64,000 bases of DNA from Amycolatopsis thermoflava N1165 (GCF_000473265.1 NZ_KI421511.1:7537314-7601313), one strand, 5' to 3'; positions 52,547 to 61,601 are shown, numbered from the stretch's first letter. The notes: a model not told the origin generated them from the sequence alone. A program made the numbers and translations.

Positions 52547-52954
52547 GTGAACCTCGCGACCGTGATGGACGAGATGGGCGAAGCGCTCAGCGCGATCGCC
52601 GGGCTGAACGTCTTCCCGTTCAGCGCCCAGCGGATCACACCGCCGGCGGCGATCGTGGACTGGCCGGATCCGCTGAACTACGACGCCACGATGCAGCGCG
52701 GCAAGGACCGGTTCACCCTGCCGCTGTACGTGGTGGTTGGCAAGGTCGATGCGCGCTCGGCGCGGGACCGGCTCGCCGTCTACCTCGACAGCGCCGACCC
52801 GAAGAGCGTAAAGACCGCGCTGGAGAGCCACGCCTTCACCTCGTGTGACTCGGTCCGGGTCACCGAAGCCCGCGTGGACGCGGTGACCATCTCTGGCGTC
52901 GAGTACCTCGGCGCGATCTTTCAGACCGATGTGATTGGACCGGGAGGTTCCTGA
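52547..52954 (+). CDS. Putative tail terminator / tail completion protein
   Basis: A 135-residue alpha/beta protein that lies between the connector and the tail tube, where the tail terminator normally sits. MDEMGEALSAIAGLNVFPFSAQRITPPAAIVDWP and FTLPLYVVVGKVDARSARDRLAVYLD fit this group. Assigned by order and style rather than a catalytic motif. It overlaps the tail tube start by 1 bp. Confidence 0.68.
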   Translation: MNLATVMDEMGEALSAIAGLNVFPFSAQRITPPAAIVDWPDPLNYDATMQRGKDRFTLPLYVVVGKVDARSARDRLAVYLDSADPKSVKTALESHAFTSCDSVRVTEARVDAVTISGVEYLGAIFQTDVIGPGGS

Positions 52955-53361
52955 TGGCTGTGCACGGCAAAAACCTCGTCGTGATGATCAACACGACGGA
53001 CATCAGCGAGTTCTGCAACTCGGTAGCGCCGAAGCGTTCCGCGGACTCGCACGACACCACGACCTTCGGCAAGAAGTCGAAGACCTACCAGGGCGGGTTG
53101 CTGGACGGCACGGTGTCGATCGAGGGGTTCTACGAGAGCGGCACCACCGGACCGAAGACGATCCTTGAAGGAGCCCTGGGAACCACCGTCGACTTCGTCT
53201 ATCGGCCGGAAGGCACCGGCTCGGGCAAGCCCGAGCAGTCCGGTGACGCTGTGGTCACCTCCTACGAAGAGACCGCCCCGGTGGCGGACATGATCACGTT
53301 CAAAGCCGAACTTCAGCTGTCCGACGACTTCGACACCACCACGCAGCCCACCACCCCCTGA
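52954..53361 (+). CDS. Major tail (tube) protein
   Basis: A 135-residue beta-rich protein. It opens with AVHGKNLVVMINTTDISEFCNSV, then TTTFGKKSKTYQGGLLDGTVSIEGFYE, typical of siphophage tail-tube proteins (phage_TTP-like). It stacks as hexameric rings around the tape measure. Stop followed by the tail-chaperone genes, as expected. Confidence 0.85.
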   Translation: MAVHGKNLVVMINTTDISEFCNSVAPKRSADSHDTTTFGKKSKTYQGGLLDGTVSIEGFYESGTTGPKTILEGALGTTVDFVYRPEGTGSGKPEQSGDAVVTSYEETAPVADMITFKAELQLSDDFDTTTQPTTP

Positions 53362-53382
53362 TCGAGATAGGAACTCTCCACT

Positions 53383-53700
53383 ATGGACAAGTCGGCACTG
53401 CTCAAACCGCGGCTGGCCGAGCGGGACGTGGAGGTCCCGGGCGTCGGCACCGTTCGGGTCCGCAGCCTCTCCCGGGCCGAGGCGCTTTCGCTCAGGGGCA
53501 AGGAGATGTCCGCGGGGAAGATGGAACGCACCCTGCTGGCGATGGCGATGGTCACCCCCGCGCTCACCGAGGACGAGGTGAAGCAGTGGCAGGACGCGGC
53601 CCCGGCTGGGGAGCTCAACGCGGTGCAGGACGCGATCCTGGAGCTGTCCGGCATGAAGAAGGAGGCCGCCAAAAGCGATCTGGCTGGAGATGCAGAGTGA
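53383..53700 (+). CDS. Tail assembly chaperone, upstream frame
   Basis: A 105-residue protein between the tail tube and tape measure genes, the standard place of the lambda G-like chaperone. KPRLAERDVEVPGVGTVRVRSLSRAEALSLRGKEM is typical. Its end overlaps a second short ORF in another frame; a frameshift before the stop would give a longer GT-like product. Binds the tape measure during tail assembly. Confidence 0.75.
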   Translation: MDKSALLKPRLAERDVEVPGVGTVRVRSLSRAEALSLRGKEMSAGKMERTLLAMAMVTPALTEDEVKQWQDAAPAGELNAVQDAILELSGMKKEAAKSDLAGDAE

Positions 53701-53869
53701 GGACTCGGACCTGGAATTCGAGTTCTACCTGGCCGATCGCCTAGGCCGCACGGTCGCGGAGCTGCGCGAGTCCCTGTCGCAGGACGAGTACGTGGCGTGG
53801 ACCGTCTACTTCGGCCGGAAGGCGCAGCGGCAAGAACTGGCGATGAAATCGGTGAAGCGCGGGAGGTGA
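53657..53869 (+). CDS. Tail assembly chaperone, downstream frame (probable frameshift product)
   Basis: This reading frame opens at 53657 and ends at 53869. It encodes LEFEFYLADRLGRTVAELRESLSQDEYVAWTVYFGRKAQRQ, typical of the T part of tail chaperones. The only ATG, at 53690, has no well-spaced ribosome site, so expression by a +1 (equivalent to -2) slip in the 53657-53700 overlap is likely. AAAA at 53671-53674 is a candidate slip site. Confidence 0.65.
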   Translation, partial: RRRPPKAIWLEMQSEDSDLEFEFYLADRLGRTVAELRESLSQDEYVAWTVYFGRKAQRQELAMKSVKRGR

Positions 53870-53876
53870 ACGGGGC

Positions 53877-54299
53877 GTGGCGGACGAGCTGATCCGGGTC
53901 GAGGGCTGGCGGGAGCTGTCCCGCTCGCTCCGGCGCGCCAACTCCGAGCTGCCCAAGGGGCTGCGGCTCGCGGCGAACGAGGCCGCGCAGCTCGTCGTCA
54001 ACGACGCCCGCCCGAAGGTGCCGGTCGGTCCGGGCAAGGGCGGGCACGCCGCCTCCTCGATCAAGGCCGCCTCCACCCGCACCGCGGCTCGGGTGCAGGG
54101 CGGCGGGTCGAAGTTCCCCTACTACCCCTGGCTGGACTTCGGCGGGCGCGTCGGGCCGAACAAGAGCGTCCGGCGGCCGTTCATGAAGACCGGCCGCTAC
54201 CTGTGGAAGTCCTACGCCGACCAGAAGACCAAGGTCGCTGAATCCCTCGACACCGCGCTGCGCCGGGTGATCGAGGAAGCCGGAATCGGGGTGGAGTGA
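53877..54299 (+). CDS. HK97 gp10-like tail/neck protein
   Basis: A 140-residue protein of the HK97-gp10 family. LRRANSELPKGLRLAANEAAQLVVNDARPKVPVGPGKGGHAASSIKAA and a late RPFMKTGRYLWKSYADQK are characteristic. This head-tail joining protein is usually encoded before the tail tube gene; here it follows the chaperones, immediately before the tape measure gene, which is an unusual order. Confidence 0.78.
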   Translation: MADELIRVEGWRELSRSLRRANSELPKGLRLAANEAAQLVVNDARPKVPVGPGKGGHAASSIKAASTRTAARVQGGGSKFPYYPWLDFGGRVGPNKSVRRPFMKTGRYLWKSYADQKTKVAESLDTALRRVIEEAGIGVE

Positions 54300-56176
54300 T
54301 GGCCGGGCTCGGACCCACCGTCAAGCTCGTCTTCGCCGGCGACGCCACGCAGCTGGACAAGACCATGAAGGACGTCGGCGACTCCGGCGACCGCATGGTG
54401 AAGGCGTTCAGCGCCAAGAGCGCCGGGCTCGCGCTCGCCGGCGGCATGGCCGCAACCGGGCTCGTCGACGCGTTCCAGCAGAACCTCGACATCGGCTCGG
54501 CGAACGCCAAGCTCGAAGCCCAGCTCGGCGCGGGCAGCGAGTTGGCCGCGGCAGCTGGGGAGATCGCCGGCAACCTCTACGCCGACGCCTACGGCGACAG
54601 CCTGGCGACGGTGAACGACGCGGTGAAGACCGTGCTGCAGTCCGGGGCGCTGATGGAGGACGCCTCGAACGAGCAGATCCAGGCGATCACCGCCAACGCC
54701 ATGTCGCTGTCGGACGCGTTCGGGGTCGACGTGCAGTCGTCGATGAACGCCGTCGCCCAGCTGATGCGCACCGGGCTCGCGCCGAGCGCCGAGGCCGCGC
54801 TGGACGTGATCACCCGCGGGTTTCAGCAGGGCGTCGACAAGGGCGGCGACTTCCTCGACACGCTCAACGAGTACTCCACGCAGTTCCGCAAGCTCGGGCT
54901 GGACGCCACGTCCGCCACGGGCCTGATGTCGCAGGGGCTGCAGGCCGGCGCCCGGGATGCTGATGTCGTCGCGGACGCGCTGAAGGAGTTCTCCATTCGC
55001 GCCGTCGACGGCAGCAAGACCACCGCCGACGGGTTCAAGATGCTGGGGCTCAACGCCGACCAGATGGCCTCGCAGATCGCGCAAGGCGGGCAAACCGCGT
55101 CGGCCGGGCTCGACGTGGTGCTGGACCGGCTGCGGGACATCAAGGACCCGGTGCTGCAGTCGCAAGCGGCGGTGGCACTGTTCGGCACCCAAGCCGAAGA
55201 CCTGGGGGCGGCGCTGTACGCGCTGGACCCCACTACGGCGGTAGCCGCGCTGGGCAACGTCGACGGCGCGGCGGCGGTGGTGAACGAGACGCTGTCCGAC
55301 ACCGCGCAGAACAAGATCACCGCGCTGCAGCGCGGGTTTCAGGACTGGACCAACTCGCTGGTGACCACGAACGGGCCGCTCGGCGACCTCGCTGCCGGGG
55401 TGATGGCCTTCGGCCAGCCCGCGCTCACGATGCTGTCGAGCATCGGCGTGATCGCGCTCGCGTTCCAGGGCTTCGGCATGACCCTGCTCACCACCGTCAT
55501 CCCGGCGGTGTGGTCCTTCACCACGGCGTTGCTCGCGAACCCGATCACGTGGATCGTGCTCGGCGTGATCGCGCTCATCGCGGCGATAGTGCTGCTGATC
55601 ACCCACTTCGACCAGGTCAAGGCCGTGGCGACCTCGGTGATCTCGTGGATCGGCGACCGGTTCGAGTGGGTGAAGAACCTCGTGGGCGGGGTCGCAGGCT
55701 GGATCCGCGACCGGTTCGTGGAGGGGTTCAACTGGGTGCGCAACGTCGCCGGTGGCGTGTTCGACTGGTTCGGCTCGCTGCCGGGCCGCATCGGCGGCGT
55801 GTTCTCCACCATCGGCGAGGGCATCAAGAACGCCTTCCGCTCGGCGTTCAACTTCGTGGCCGACATCTGGAACAACACCGTCGGCCGGATCTCGATCACC
55901 ATTCCGTCGTGGGTGCCGGTGATCGGCGGCAACTCGTTCTCCGCGCCGAAGATCCCGAAGTTCCACACCGGCGGCGTCGTGCCCGGTGCGCCCGGCCAGG
56001 AGGTGCTCGCGCTGCTGCAGGCCGGGGAGACCGTCATCCCCGCGAACGCCTCGGGCGGCGCGGGCGCCATCGTGATCAAGGGCGACGGCTCGCCGATCGC
56101 GGAGGTGCTGATCGAGGTGCTGTCCAAGGCCATTCGCGGGCAGGGCGGCAACGTCCAGGAGGTGCTCGGCGGATGA
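54299..56176 (+). CDS. Tape measure protein
   Basis: A 625-residue tail length protein. It has a helical N-terminal region, a hydrophobic double segment at about 370-440 (IGVIALAFQGFGMTLLTTVIPAVWSF, NPITWIVLGVIALIAAIVLLITHF), and a C-terminal FHTGGVVPGAPGQEVLALLQAGETVIP typical of phage tape measures. At about 1.5 angstrom per residue it predicts a tail of some 90 nm. ATG 54299 overlaps the previous stop; GTG 54296 is equally possible. It is short for a siphophage. Confidence 0.93.
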   Translation: MAGLGPTVKLVFAGDATQLDKTMKDVGDSGDRMVKAFSAKSAGLALAGGMAATGLVDAFQQNLDIGSANAKLEAQLGAGSELAAAAGEIAGNLYADAYGDSLATVNDAVKTVLQSGALMEDASNEQIQAITANAMSLSDAFGVDVQSSMNAVAQLMRTGLAPSAEAALDVITRGFQQGVDKGGDFLDTLNEYSTQFRKLGLDATSATGLMSQGLQAGARDADVVADALKEFSIRAVDGSKTTADGFKMLGLNADQMASQIAQGGQTASAGLDVVLDRLRDIKDPVLQSQAAVALFGTQAEDLGAALYALDPTTAVAALGNVDGAAAVVNETLSDTAQNKITALQRGFQDWTNSLVTTNGPLGDLAAGVMAFGQPALTMLSSIGVIALAFQGFGMTLLTTVIPAVWSFTTALLANPITWIVLGVIALIAAIVLLITHFDQVKAVATSVISWIGDRFEWVKNLVGGVAGWIRDRFVEGFNWVRNVAGGVFDWFGSLPGRIGGVFSTIGEGIKNAFRSAFNFVADIWNNTVGRISITIPSWVPVIGGNSFSAPKIPKFHTGGVVPGAPGQEVLALLQAGETVIPANASGGAGAIVIKGDGSPIAEVLIEVLSKAIRGQGGNVQEVLGG

Positions 56177-58962
56177 GCCGCATCGAGCCCACCACCGTCG
56201 AGCTGTACCTGGGCCGGTGGACCGACATCACCGGCGACGTAGCGACAGACCCGGGCGTCCAGATCTCGCGCGGTCGGCAGAACGAGGGCACCAAGCTCAC
56301 CACGCCGACGACGTGCAAGTTCGATCTGCGCAACGGCGCGGAGGCGTCGGCCGGTGCCGGCACCTACGATCCCCGGTGGCCCGCCTCGCCCTACTTCGGC
56401 GTGCTCGGCAAAGGCACACCCGTCCGGGTCACGCTGCGGCGTGCGTGGGACACCTTCGGCCGCACGGTCGTGAACGGCTGGGGTACCTCCGATGCTGGGT
56501 GGCCGTGGGGGATCGTCGGGTTCGGCGGCCCGGTCGCAGCCGACTTCGCTGTCGGCTCCGGTGCGGCCACGCATCGCGTGCCGAACGCCTCGGCCTACGC
56601 GCTGTCCTACCTGCAGGGCTTCATGCAGCGGGATGTGGACGTGCAGGTGACGTGCTCGCTGCCGTTCAGTCTCGTCTCTGGCGGGGTGATCCAGCCGGCC
56701 AACATCCTGCTGCGCTACACCGACCAGAACAACTACAACCTGGTGCGCGTCGAGATCGGCACAGACGAGGCGATCGCGGTCAAGTTCGTCACCGTCGTGG
56801 CCGGCGTAGAGACGGTGTTCTCCGAGACTGCGACCGACGGCGGCGCGTTCGTGGGTACCAGCGTCACCGGGCTGACCCACTCGGCCGCGCTGTCGTTCAC
56901 GGTCCGGGCCGTCGTGGAGAACACCACGACCCGGGCGAAGATCTGGCAGTCCGACCAGGAGGAGCCGTTCAACTGGCTGTGGTACTGCCGCAGCAACGCC
57001 AACGACGGGAAGGGCAGCGTCGGGATCCGCTCCGCCGTCGGTGCCGGGAACACCAACGTCCCGGTGACATTCACCTACGACGACTTCGTCGTGCGCTCGC
57101 CGCGGTTCTACGGCTCGCTGTCTTCCCTGCAGCAGAAGCAGGACAAGTCCGGGAAGAACCGGTGGGTCGAGGTCGAGGCGGCGGACATGCTGCGGCGTCT
57201 CCAGTCGGGCGCGTCGCCCCTGCAGTCCGCACTGCGCCGGGCGATCCCGTCGCTGCGTAACCTCGTTGCCTACTGGCCGATGGAGGACGGCGCCACTGCG
57301 ACCGCCGCCGCCGCATTTGGGCGGGACACCGCTCCGATGACCGTCACCCAAGGCTCGGTCACATTCGCCTCGAACAGTGCGTTCGAGGGCTCGGACAAGA
57401 TCCCGGTGCCGAAGAACGGCACCCTGCAGGCCAGCGTGCCGCCTCACGCGGTCGGGGTCGAGGTGACGCGGTTCCTGGTGTACTGCCCGGCCTCTGGAGT
57501 CGCAGACGGGACGGCCCTCGCGACGGTTCACACGCAGGGCACGATTTCGCGCTGGCGCCTGGTTTACCACACCGGCGGGGGCCTGCGCTTGCAGTGGTTC
57601 GACCAGGCGGTTGCCTACGTCGGCGATTCCGGTATCTGGTCGCTCGGTATCAACGATCAACCGGTGATGCTGTCGATCGAACTCCAGCAGTCCGGCGGCA
57701 ACATCAACTGGGCGTTGGTCACCGTGGCGCCTGGCGCGTCGTCCGGCCTGGCGACCAGCGGCAGCGTGATCGGGCAGACCCTCGGACCGATCACGGACGT
57801 GTTCCTCACACCGGACGCCACAGCGCAGAACGTCGCGTTTGGACACCTCCACGTGCAGAACGCGTTCCAGTCGTTGTTCGCGCTCGGCGCGCCGCTCAAC
57901 GCCTGGCGCAACGAGTTGGCCACCAGCCGGGCGCTGCGGCTGTCCCGGGACGAGAACGGTGTTTCGCTTTCGTCCTACCGCAGCCCGGAGACGCCCGAGT
58001 GGCTGCCGAGGGTCGGCGCGCAGGGGATCAAGACCCTGGTGGACCTGTTCGAGGAAACCACCAAGGCCGCGCAAGGGCTCATCTTCGCCAGCCGCGCCGC
58101 TGACCACCTCTACTTCCGCACACACCCGTCGATGCAGGCGCAGGCACCACGCGCCGTGCTCGACGCGGCCGCGCACCAGCTGGAGACCCTGCCGCTGCCC
58201 ACCGACGACGACCAGGCGCTGACGAACGACGTGACCGCCACCCGCGCCGGCGGCTCATCGGCGCGCGCCGTGCTCACGTCAGGCCGCAACTCCGCGGCGT
58301 CCCCCGGCGATGACTGGGGCGGTGTGGGCACCTACGCCTCGAACACCACCTACAACGTGTCCTCCGACGGCTACCTGGCCGACTACGCCGCGTGGGCGCT
58401 GGCTCGGGGCACCTGGGACGGTCCGCGATACCCCCAGCTTCCGGTGATGCGCCACGCCGACTCGGTCGCCGATGACCCGGAGTTGTTCGCCGCGCTGCTC
58501 GACGTGGACCAGGGCGACATCCTGCTCCTGGAGAACCTGCCGCTGGGCGACGACCGCGCGATGGTGCTCGGCTACCGGGAGACCCTCACCCCGATCGAGC
58601 ATCGGTTCCTGTTCAACGCCGAACCGGGCGACCTGTGGAACATCGGCGTCACCGACGACGCGGACACCCGGGCCGACGCCGAGGGCAGCACCCTCGCCGC
58701 GGCCGCCACGAGCACGGCCACGACGCTGGCAGTGGCCAACACGACCGTGCCCTGGATCGACTCGGCCGGCTACGCCGACCAGTTCCCGTTCAACATCACC
58801 GTGGGCGGCGAGGAGATGACCGTAACCGCGATCAGCGGCACGTCCAGCCCCCAGACCTTCACCGTCACGCGCTCGGTGAACGGCATCGTCAAGGCGCACC
58901 CCGCCGGCGCCACCGTCCAGCTCGCCGACCCGGTGTACGCCGGGCTCGGCCCCGCACTGTAG
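56173..58962 (+). CDS. Minor tail protein (distal tail/tail-associated)
   Basis: A 929-residue protein immediately after the tape measure gene. The beginning (VELYLGRWTDITGDVATDPGVQISRGRQNEGTKLTTPTTCKFDLRNG) is a Dit/Tal-like minor tail domain common in actinophages. A central part (about 370-560) resembles a LamG/concanavalin-like carbohydrate-binding fold (VAYWPMEDGATAT...RWRLVYHTGGGLRLQWFDQ), and the end carries a TTTLAVAN...SGYADQFPFNITVGGEEMTVTAISG domain seen in tail tips. It probably combines the baseplate hub with host-surface recognition. Confidence 0.85.
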   Translation: MSRIEPTTVELYLGRWTDITGDVATDPGVQISRGRQNEGTKLTTPTTCKFDLRNGAEASAGAGTYDPRWPASPYFGVLGKGTPVRVTLRRAWDTFGRTVVNGWGTSDAGWPWGIVGFGGPVAADFAVGSGAATHRVPNASAYALSYLQGFMQRDVDVQVTCSLPFSLVSGGVIQPANILLRYTDQNNYNLVRVEIGTDEAIAVKFVTVVAGVETVFSETATDGGAFVGTSVTGLTHSAALSFTVRAVVENTTTRAKIWQSDQEEPFNWLWYCRSNANDGKGSVGIRSAVGAGNTNVPVTFTYDDFVVRSPRFYGSLSSLQQKQDKSGKNRWVEVEAADMLRRLQSGASPLQSALRRAIPSLRNLVAYWPMEDGATATAAAAFGRDTAPMTVTQGSVTFASNSAFEGSDKIPVPKNGTLQASVPPHAVGVEVTRFLVYCPASGVADGTALATVHTQGTISRWRLVYHTGGGLRLQWFDQAVAYVGDSGIWSLGINDQPVMLSIELQQSGGNINWALVTVAPGASSGLATSGSVIGQTLGPITDVFLTPDATAQNVAFGHLHVQNAFQSLFALGAPLNAWRNELATSRALRLSRDENGVSLSSYRSPETPEWLPRVGAQGIKTLVDLFEETTKAAQGLIFASRAADHLYFRTHPSMQAQAPRAVLDAAAHQLETLPLPTDDDQALTNDVTATRAGGSSARAVLTSGRNSAASPGDDWGGVGTYASNTTYNVSSDGYLADYAAWALARGTWDGPRYPQLPVMRHADSVADDPELFAALLDVDQGDILLLENLPLGDDRAMVLGYRETLTPIEHRFLFNAEPGDLWNIGVTDDADTRADAEGSTLAAAATSTATTLAVANTTVPWIDSAGYADQFPFNITVGGEEMTVTAISGTSSPQTFTVTRSVNGIVKAHPAGATVQLADPVYAGLGPAL

Positions 58963-58974
58963 GAGGAGCGCCAC

Positions 58975-59463
58975 ATGCCTACCTGGCTGGCAGGCCAGCG
59001 GGTCACCGCCGCGAAGCTCGACGCGCCCTATGCCCGATACGCGCGCAACGCGGGCACGCAGGGAGTCACCGCCGGCGCCGACACGCAGATCCAGTTCCCC
59101 ACGCTCACCTCCGGCGGATCGTCGCTCATCACCCCGGGCAGCACACTCGGTGCCGGCCAGCCGTTCAACTTCTGGCGGTTCGCGGCCGGCTCGGGTATCT
59201 GGCACGCCGACGCCAGCATCCGTGTGTCCACACCGCACAGCACGTGGCAGATCACCGCCGCGATCGGCGCGACCGCGTGGGCCGCGGGCAACATCAAGAA
59301 GGTCGGCGGGTTCGGCGACCTCAACGGGTTCGTCAGCGTCACCATCGACGCCTCCGCCAGCGAGCAGATCCTCTGCTTCTCGTGCTGGCAGAACGGCGGC
59401 GCCTACACCATCAGCGGCTCGTTCGGCCTCGCCACGTCCGTCGACCTCGTCAAAGTCGGGTGA
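58975..59463 (+). CDS. Minor tail protein / putative receptor-binding protein
   Basis: A 162-residue protein. It opens with MPTWLAGQRVTAAKL, a common start of actinophage tail tip proteins, and the rest is beta-rich, resembling a small jelly-roll (SSLITPGSTLGAGQPFNFWRF...SEQILCFSCWQNGG). AGGAGG precedes its ATG. It sits between the large minor tail protein and the lysis genes, where the receptor-binding protein is expected. Confidence 0.68.
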   Translation: MPTWLAGQRVTAAKLDAPYARYARNAGTQGVTAGADTQIQFPTLTSGGSSLITPGSTLGAGQPFNFWRFAAGSGIWHADASIRVSTPHSTWQITAAIGATAWAAGNIKKVGGFGDLNGFVSVTIDASASEQILCFSCWQNGGAYTISGSFGLATSVDLVKVG

Positions 59464-59467
59464 CCCC

Positions 59468-59821
59468 GTGAACGACTGGCTGAACTGGTTGGGCGGCGCC
59501 GGCGGGTTCGCTGCCGTGGGGAAGGTCGCGTACGACCTCGTCAAGGCGAAGGGCGAGAACCGGAAGGTGAACGCTGACGCTGCGCAGATCCTCGTCACCA
59601 CCGCCGCAGCGTCGGCGACCGCCTACGCCGAAGACCTCAACGAGGTTCGGAACGAGGTCAAGGAGCTGCGCGCCGAGCAGCGCCGCGAGCAGGACGCCCG
59701 GCGCCGACAGGACGAGCGGATCGCTGCTCACCTCCGCTGGGACCGGCAGCTGGTCGACGCCCTGCGCGACCTGGGCGGCACGATCACCGACCCACCACCG
59801 CTCTACGCCGAGGAGGCATGA
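59468..59821 (+). CDS. Coiled-coil protein with N-terminal hydrophobic segment
   Basis: A 117-residue protein. The N-terminus (DWLNWLGGAGGFAAVGKVAYDL) could insert in the membrane, and a long charged coiled coil follows (DLNEVRNEVKELRAEQRREQDARRRQDERIAAHLRW). In this place, just before the lysin, it may be a tail tip component or a holin-associated protein. Its stop overlaps the lysin start. Confidence 0.65.
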   Translation: MNDWLNWLGGAGGFAAVGKVAYDLVKAKGENRKVNADAAQILVTTAAASATAYAEDLNEVRNEVKELRAEQRREQDARRRQDERIAAHLRWDRQLVDALRDLGGTITDPPPLYAEEA

Positions 59822-60663
59822 CACCGATGCGCACCATGTACGACTCCACCCGCGCGAAGAACATCCCGGCCGACGCCGCGATGGTGGCCGGGTACGTCGA
59901 CGAGTACTCGATTCCGAAGTGGTCCGGCGAAGAGTGGGCGCGGTTCAGCCGGGCCGTGAAGGTGCGGATCGCCAAGAAGGCCAGCACCAACGACGGGCAC
60001 GTGCTCGACGTCGAACCGAAGCTGGCGACTCCGGCGGAGGCGCCCGGGTGGGCGCAGATGCGCAGGCGTGCCGGGGTGGAGCCGACGATCTACTGCAACA
60101 AGGCCACCTGGGGCGCCGTGCAGGAGGCGTTCAACGCCGCCCGCGTGCCGCAGCCTCACTACTGGATCGCGCACTACAACGGCGTGCGCGAGCTGCCGAC
60201 GCTCAACGGCATCACGGCCGTGGCGAAGCAGTACGCCGACGACAAGTTGCTGGGCAAGCCGTACGACCTCTCGTGCGTCGCCGACCACTGGCCCGGCGTC
60301 GACCCCGTCCCCCCGGCCTTCGCGGCCGCGATGAATCAGGAGGAGTACATGTTCACCCACGAGCTGCCCCGCGGCGAGGGTTACCACCGCGACACGGTCA
60401 CGATCGAGTCCACCACGAACTCGACGATCGTGGACGAGGTGTTCGTCAGCCTCGCGTCCGGGTTCGAGGGGCTGCGCAACGTCCGCACGTACTTCCCCGG
60501 CGGCGGCGACCCGAAGAACGGTTCCCCCCGGCAGATCGCCGAGCTGCCGAAGGACACCCGCGCATGGTGGCAGGTGCCGGACGGCTGCTTCGCCTTCTCC
60601 ATCGAGTACGAGTGCGGCGCCGGGGCATGCCCGTCCCTGTCGATCACCTACACCCGGAAGTGA
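59818..60663 (+). CDS. Endolysin-like glycoside hydrolase
   Basis: A 281-residue protein. Residues 1-175 look like the GH25/DUF1906-type lysin fold (MYDSTRAKNIP...MVAGYVDEYS, then GHVLDVEPKLA with acidic Asp64 and Glu66, VEPTIYCNKATW, YWIAHYNG). The C-terminal 100 residues are a separate beta-rich domain (FTHELPRGEGYHRDTVTIESTTNSTIVDEVF...), likely wall-binding. It should cleave peptidoglycan glycans at the end of infection. No signal peptide, so export by the adjacent holin is expected. Confidence 0.78.
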   Translation: MTPMRTMYDSTRAKNIPADAAMVAGYVDEYSIPKWSGEEWARFSRAVKVRIAKKASTNDGHVLDVEPKLATPAEAPGWAQMRRRAGVEPTIYCNKATWGAVQEAFNAARVPQPHYWIAHYNGVRELPTLNGITAVAKQYADDKLLGKPYDLSCVADHWPGVDPVPPAFAAAMNQEEYMFTHELPRGEGYHRDTVTIESTTNSTIVDEVFVSLASGFEGLRNVRTYFPGGGDPKNGSPRQIAELPKDTRAWWQVPDGCFAFSIEYECGAGACPSLSITYTRK

Positions 60664-60896
60664 GTGCGGACGTGATCGTCAGCAAGCTGTCAGCCGCGGC
60701 GCGGTGGCTCGGCGGACGCCTGGCCGCGGTCGCGAAGGCACTGGGCGCGCTCGCCGGCGGCACGACCGGTGTCGGCGTGGCCGCCGTGCTCGACGCCCTC
60801 GGCGTGCACGTGACGCCGGAGGTCGCGACCGCCATCGCCGCGGTGCTCGCCGCGGTCGGCGCACACCAGGCGCCTGCGAACAAGCCGCGCAGCTGA
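60660..60896 (+). CDS. Putative holin
   Basis: A 78-residue small membrane protein with hydrophobic segments at about 20-45 and 50-68 (GALAGGTTGVGVAAVLDAL, VATAIAAVLAAVGAH) and a short basic N-terminal part. Its GTG overlaps the lysin stop. Size, hydrophobicity and place fit a holin that opens the membrane for the lysin. Low sequence conservation of holins keeps this provisional. Confidence 0.7.
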   Translation: MSADVIVSKLSAAARWLGGRLAAVAKALGALAGGTTGVGVAAVLDALGVHVTPEVATAIAAVLAAVGAHQAPANKPRS

Positions 60897-60943
60897 ACCC
60901 GACGGCCTGTAGCGTTCCGGGCCAGTGTGGCGATCAACTGGCC

Positions 60944-61282
60944 GTGCGCAAGATGATGACGGTTGTGGGCTTGCTGTTCGTGGTGGCTGGGTGTGGCGGG
61001 CCGGAGCCCGCTCCGTCGACCCCGGCGCCGACGGGGGCGGCGGGTGCGGCGAGCTACCTCGCCGCGCTCGGCGCGATCGACCCCGGTCTGGTCACCGATC
61101 CCGACCGCGCGGTGAGCCGCGGGAAGAACGTGTGCCTGGACCTGGAGGCCGGCAAGGAGCGGGCCACGGTCGTCTCGAACGCTGCGGCCCGGTTCGACGG
61201 CGGGAGCGCCGCGGTGGACGCGGCGAAGGCCGAGCGGATCGTGGCCGCGATCGAGTCCAGCGGGTTCTGTTCGCAGCAGTGA
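60944..61282 (+). CDS. DUF732-like lipoprotein
   Basis: A 112-residue exported lipoprotein. The signal peptide ends in the lipobox VVAGC (Cys18). The mature part matches the actinobacterial DUF732 pattern: SYLAALGAIDPGLVTDPDRAVSRGKNVCLDLEAGK ... IVAAIESSGFC, with two cysteines. It follows the lysis genes on the same strand and may be a lysogenic-conversion gene with its own promoter. Function unknown. Confidence 0.75.
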   Translation: MRKMMTVVGLLFVVAGCGGPEPAPSTPAPTGAAGAASYLAALGAIDPGLVTDPDRAVSRGKNVCLDLEAGKERATVVSNAAARFDGGSAAVDAAKAERIVAAIESSGFCSQQ

Positions 61283-61295
61283 CCGCGTGGTGCGG

Positions 61296-61601
61296 CTACG
61301 TGCCCTGGTACTTCGTCGCGTTGCGCTCGGGCCGGGGCAGCCCGGCCGCCCGCCACATCGCGTCCTCGTCGCGGGCCATCCGCCACGACGAGCGCGGCGC
61401 GCGAGCGCGGTAGCACGCCCAGCACGTGTACTCGACCATGCCGCCGTCGTCCGGGCTCCACCCTCCGCGGAACGAGCCCGGCGCGCTGAGGTCGTGTCCG
61501 GCGAACGGGCACCTGGTCGGCTGGACGCGGCCGACGGCGGGCGGGCGGCCGGGTTCCCACTGCTCTACGCCGATGATCGGCGAGGAGGTTCCTTCGCTCA
61601 C
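61296..61601 (-). CDS. Phage accessory protein with cysteine clusters
   Basis: A 101-residue protein on the minus strand. RCPFAGHDL (about 30-38) and YTCWACYRA (about 57-65) provide Cys/His ligands for one zinc ion; the C-terminus (DAMWRAAGLPRPERNATKYQGT) is basic. GTG at 61601 is preceded by GGAGG-like AACACGTG sequence without a perfect ribosome site. It lies opposite the lipoprotein and belongs to the accessory part of the prophage. No known family. Confidence 0.6.
   Translation of the reverse strand: MSEGTSSPIIGVEQWEPGRPPAVGRVQPTRCPFAGHDLSAPGSFRGGWSPDDGGMVEYTCWACYRARAPRSSWRMARDEDAMWRAAGLPRPERNATKYQGT

Noticed and set aside
55339-58176. 945-codon minus-strand open frame over tape measure and minor tail genes
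   Set aside because: Antisense shadow; the plus-strand genes are clear and coupled.
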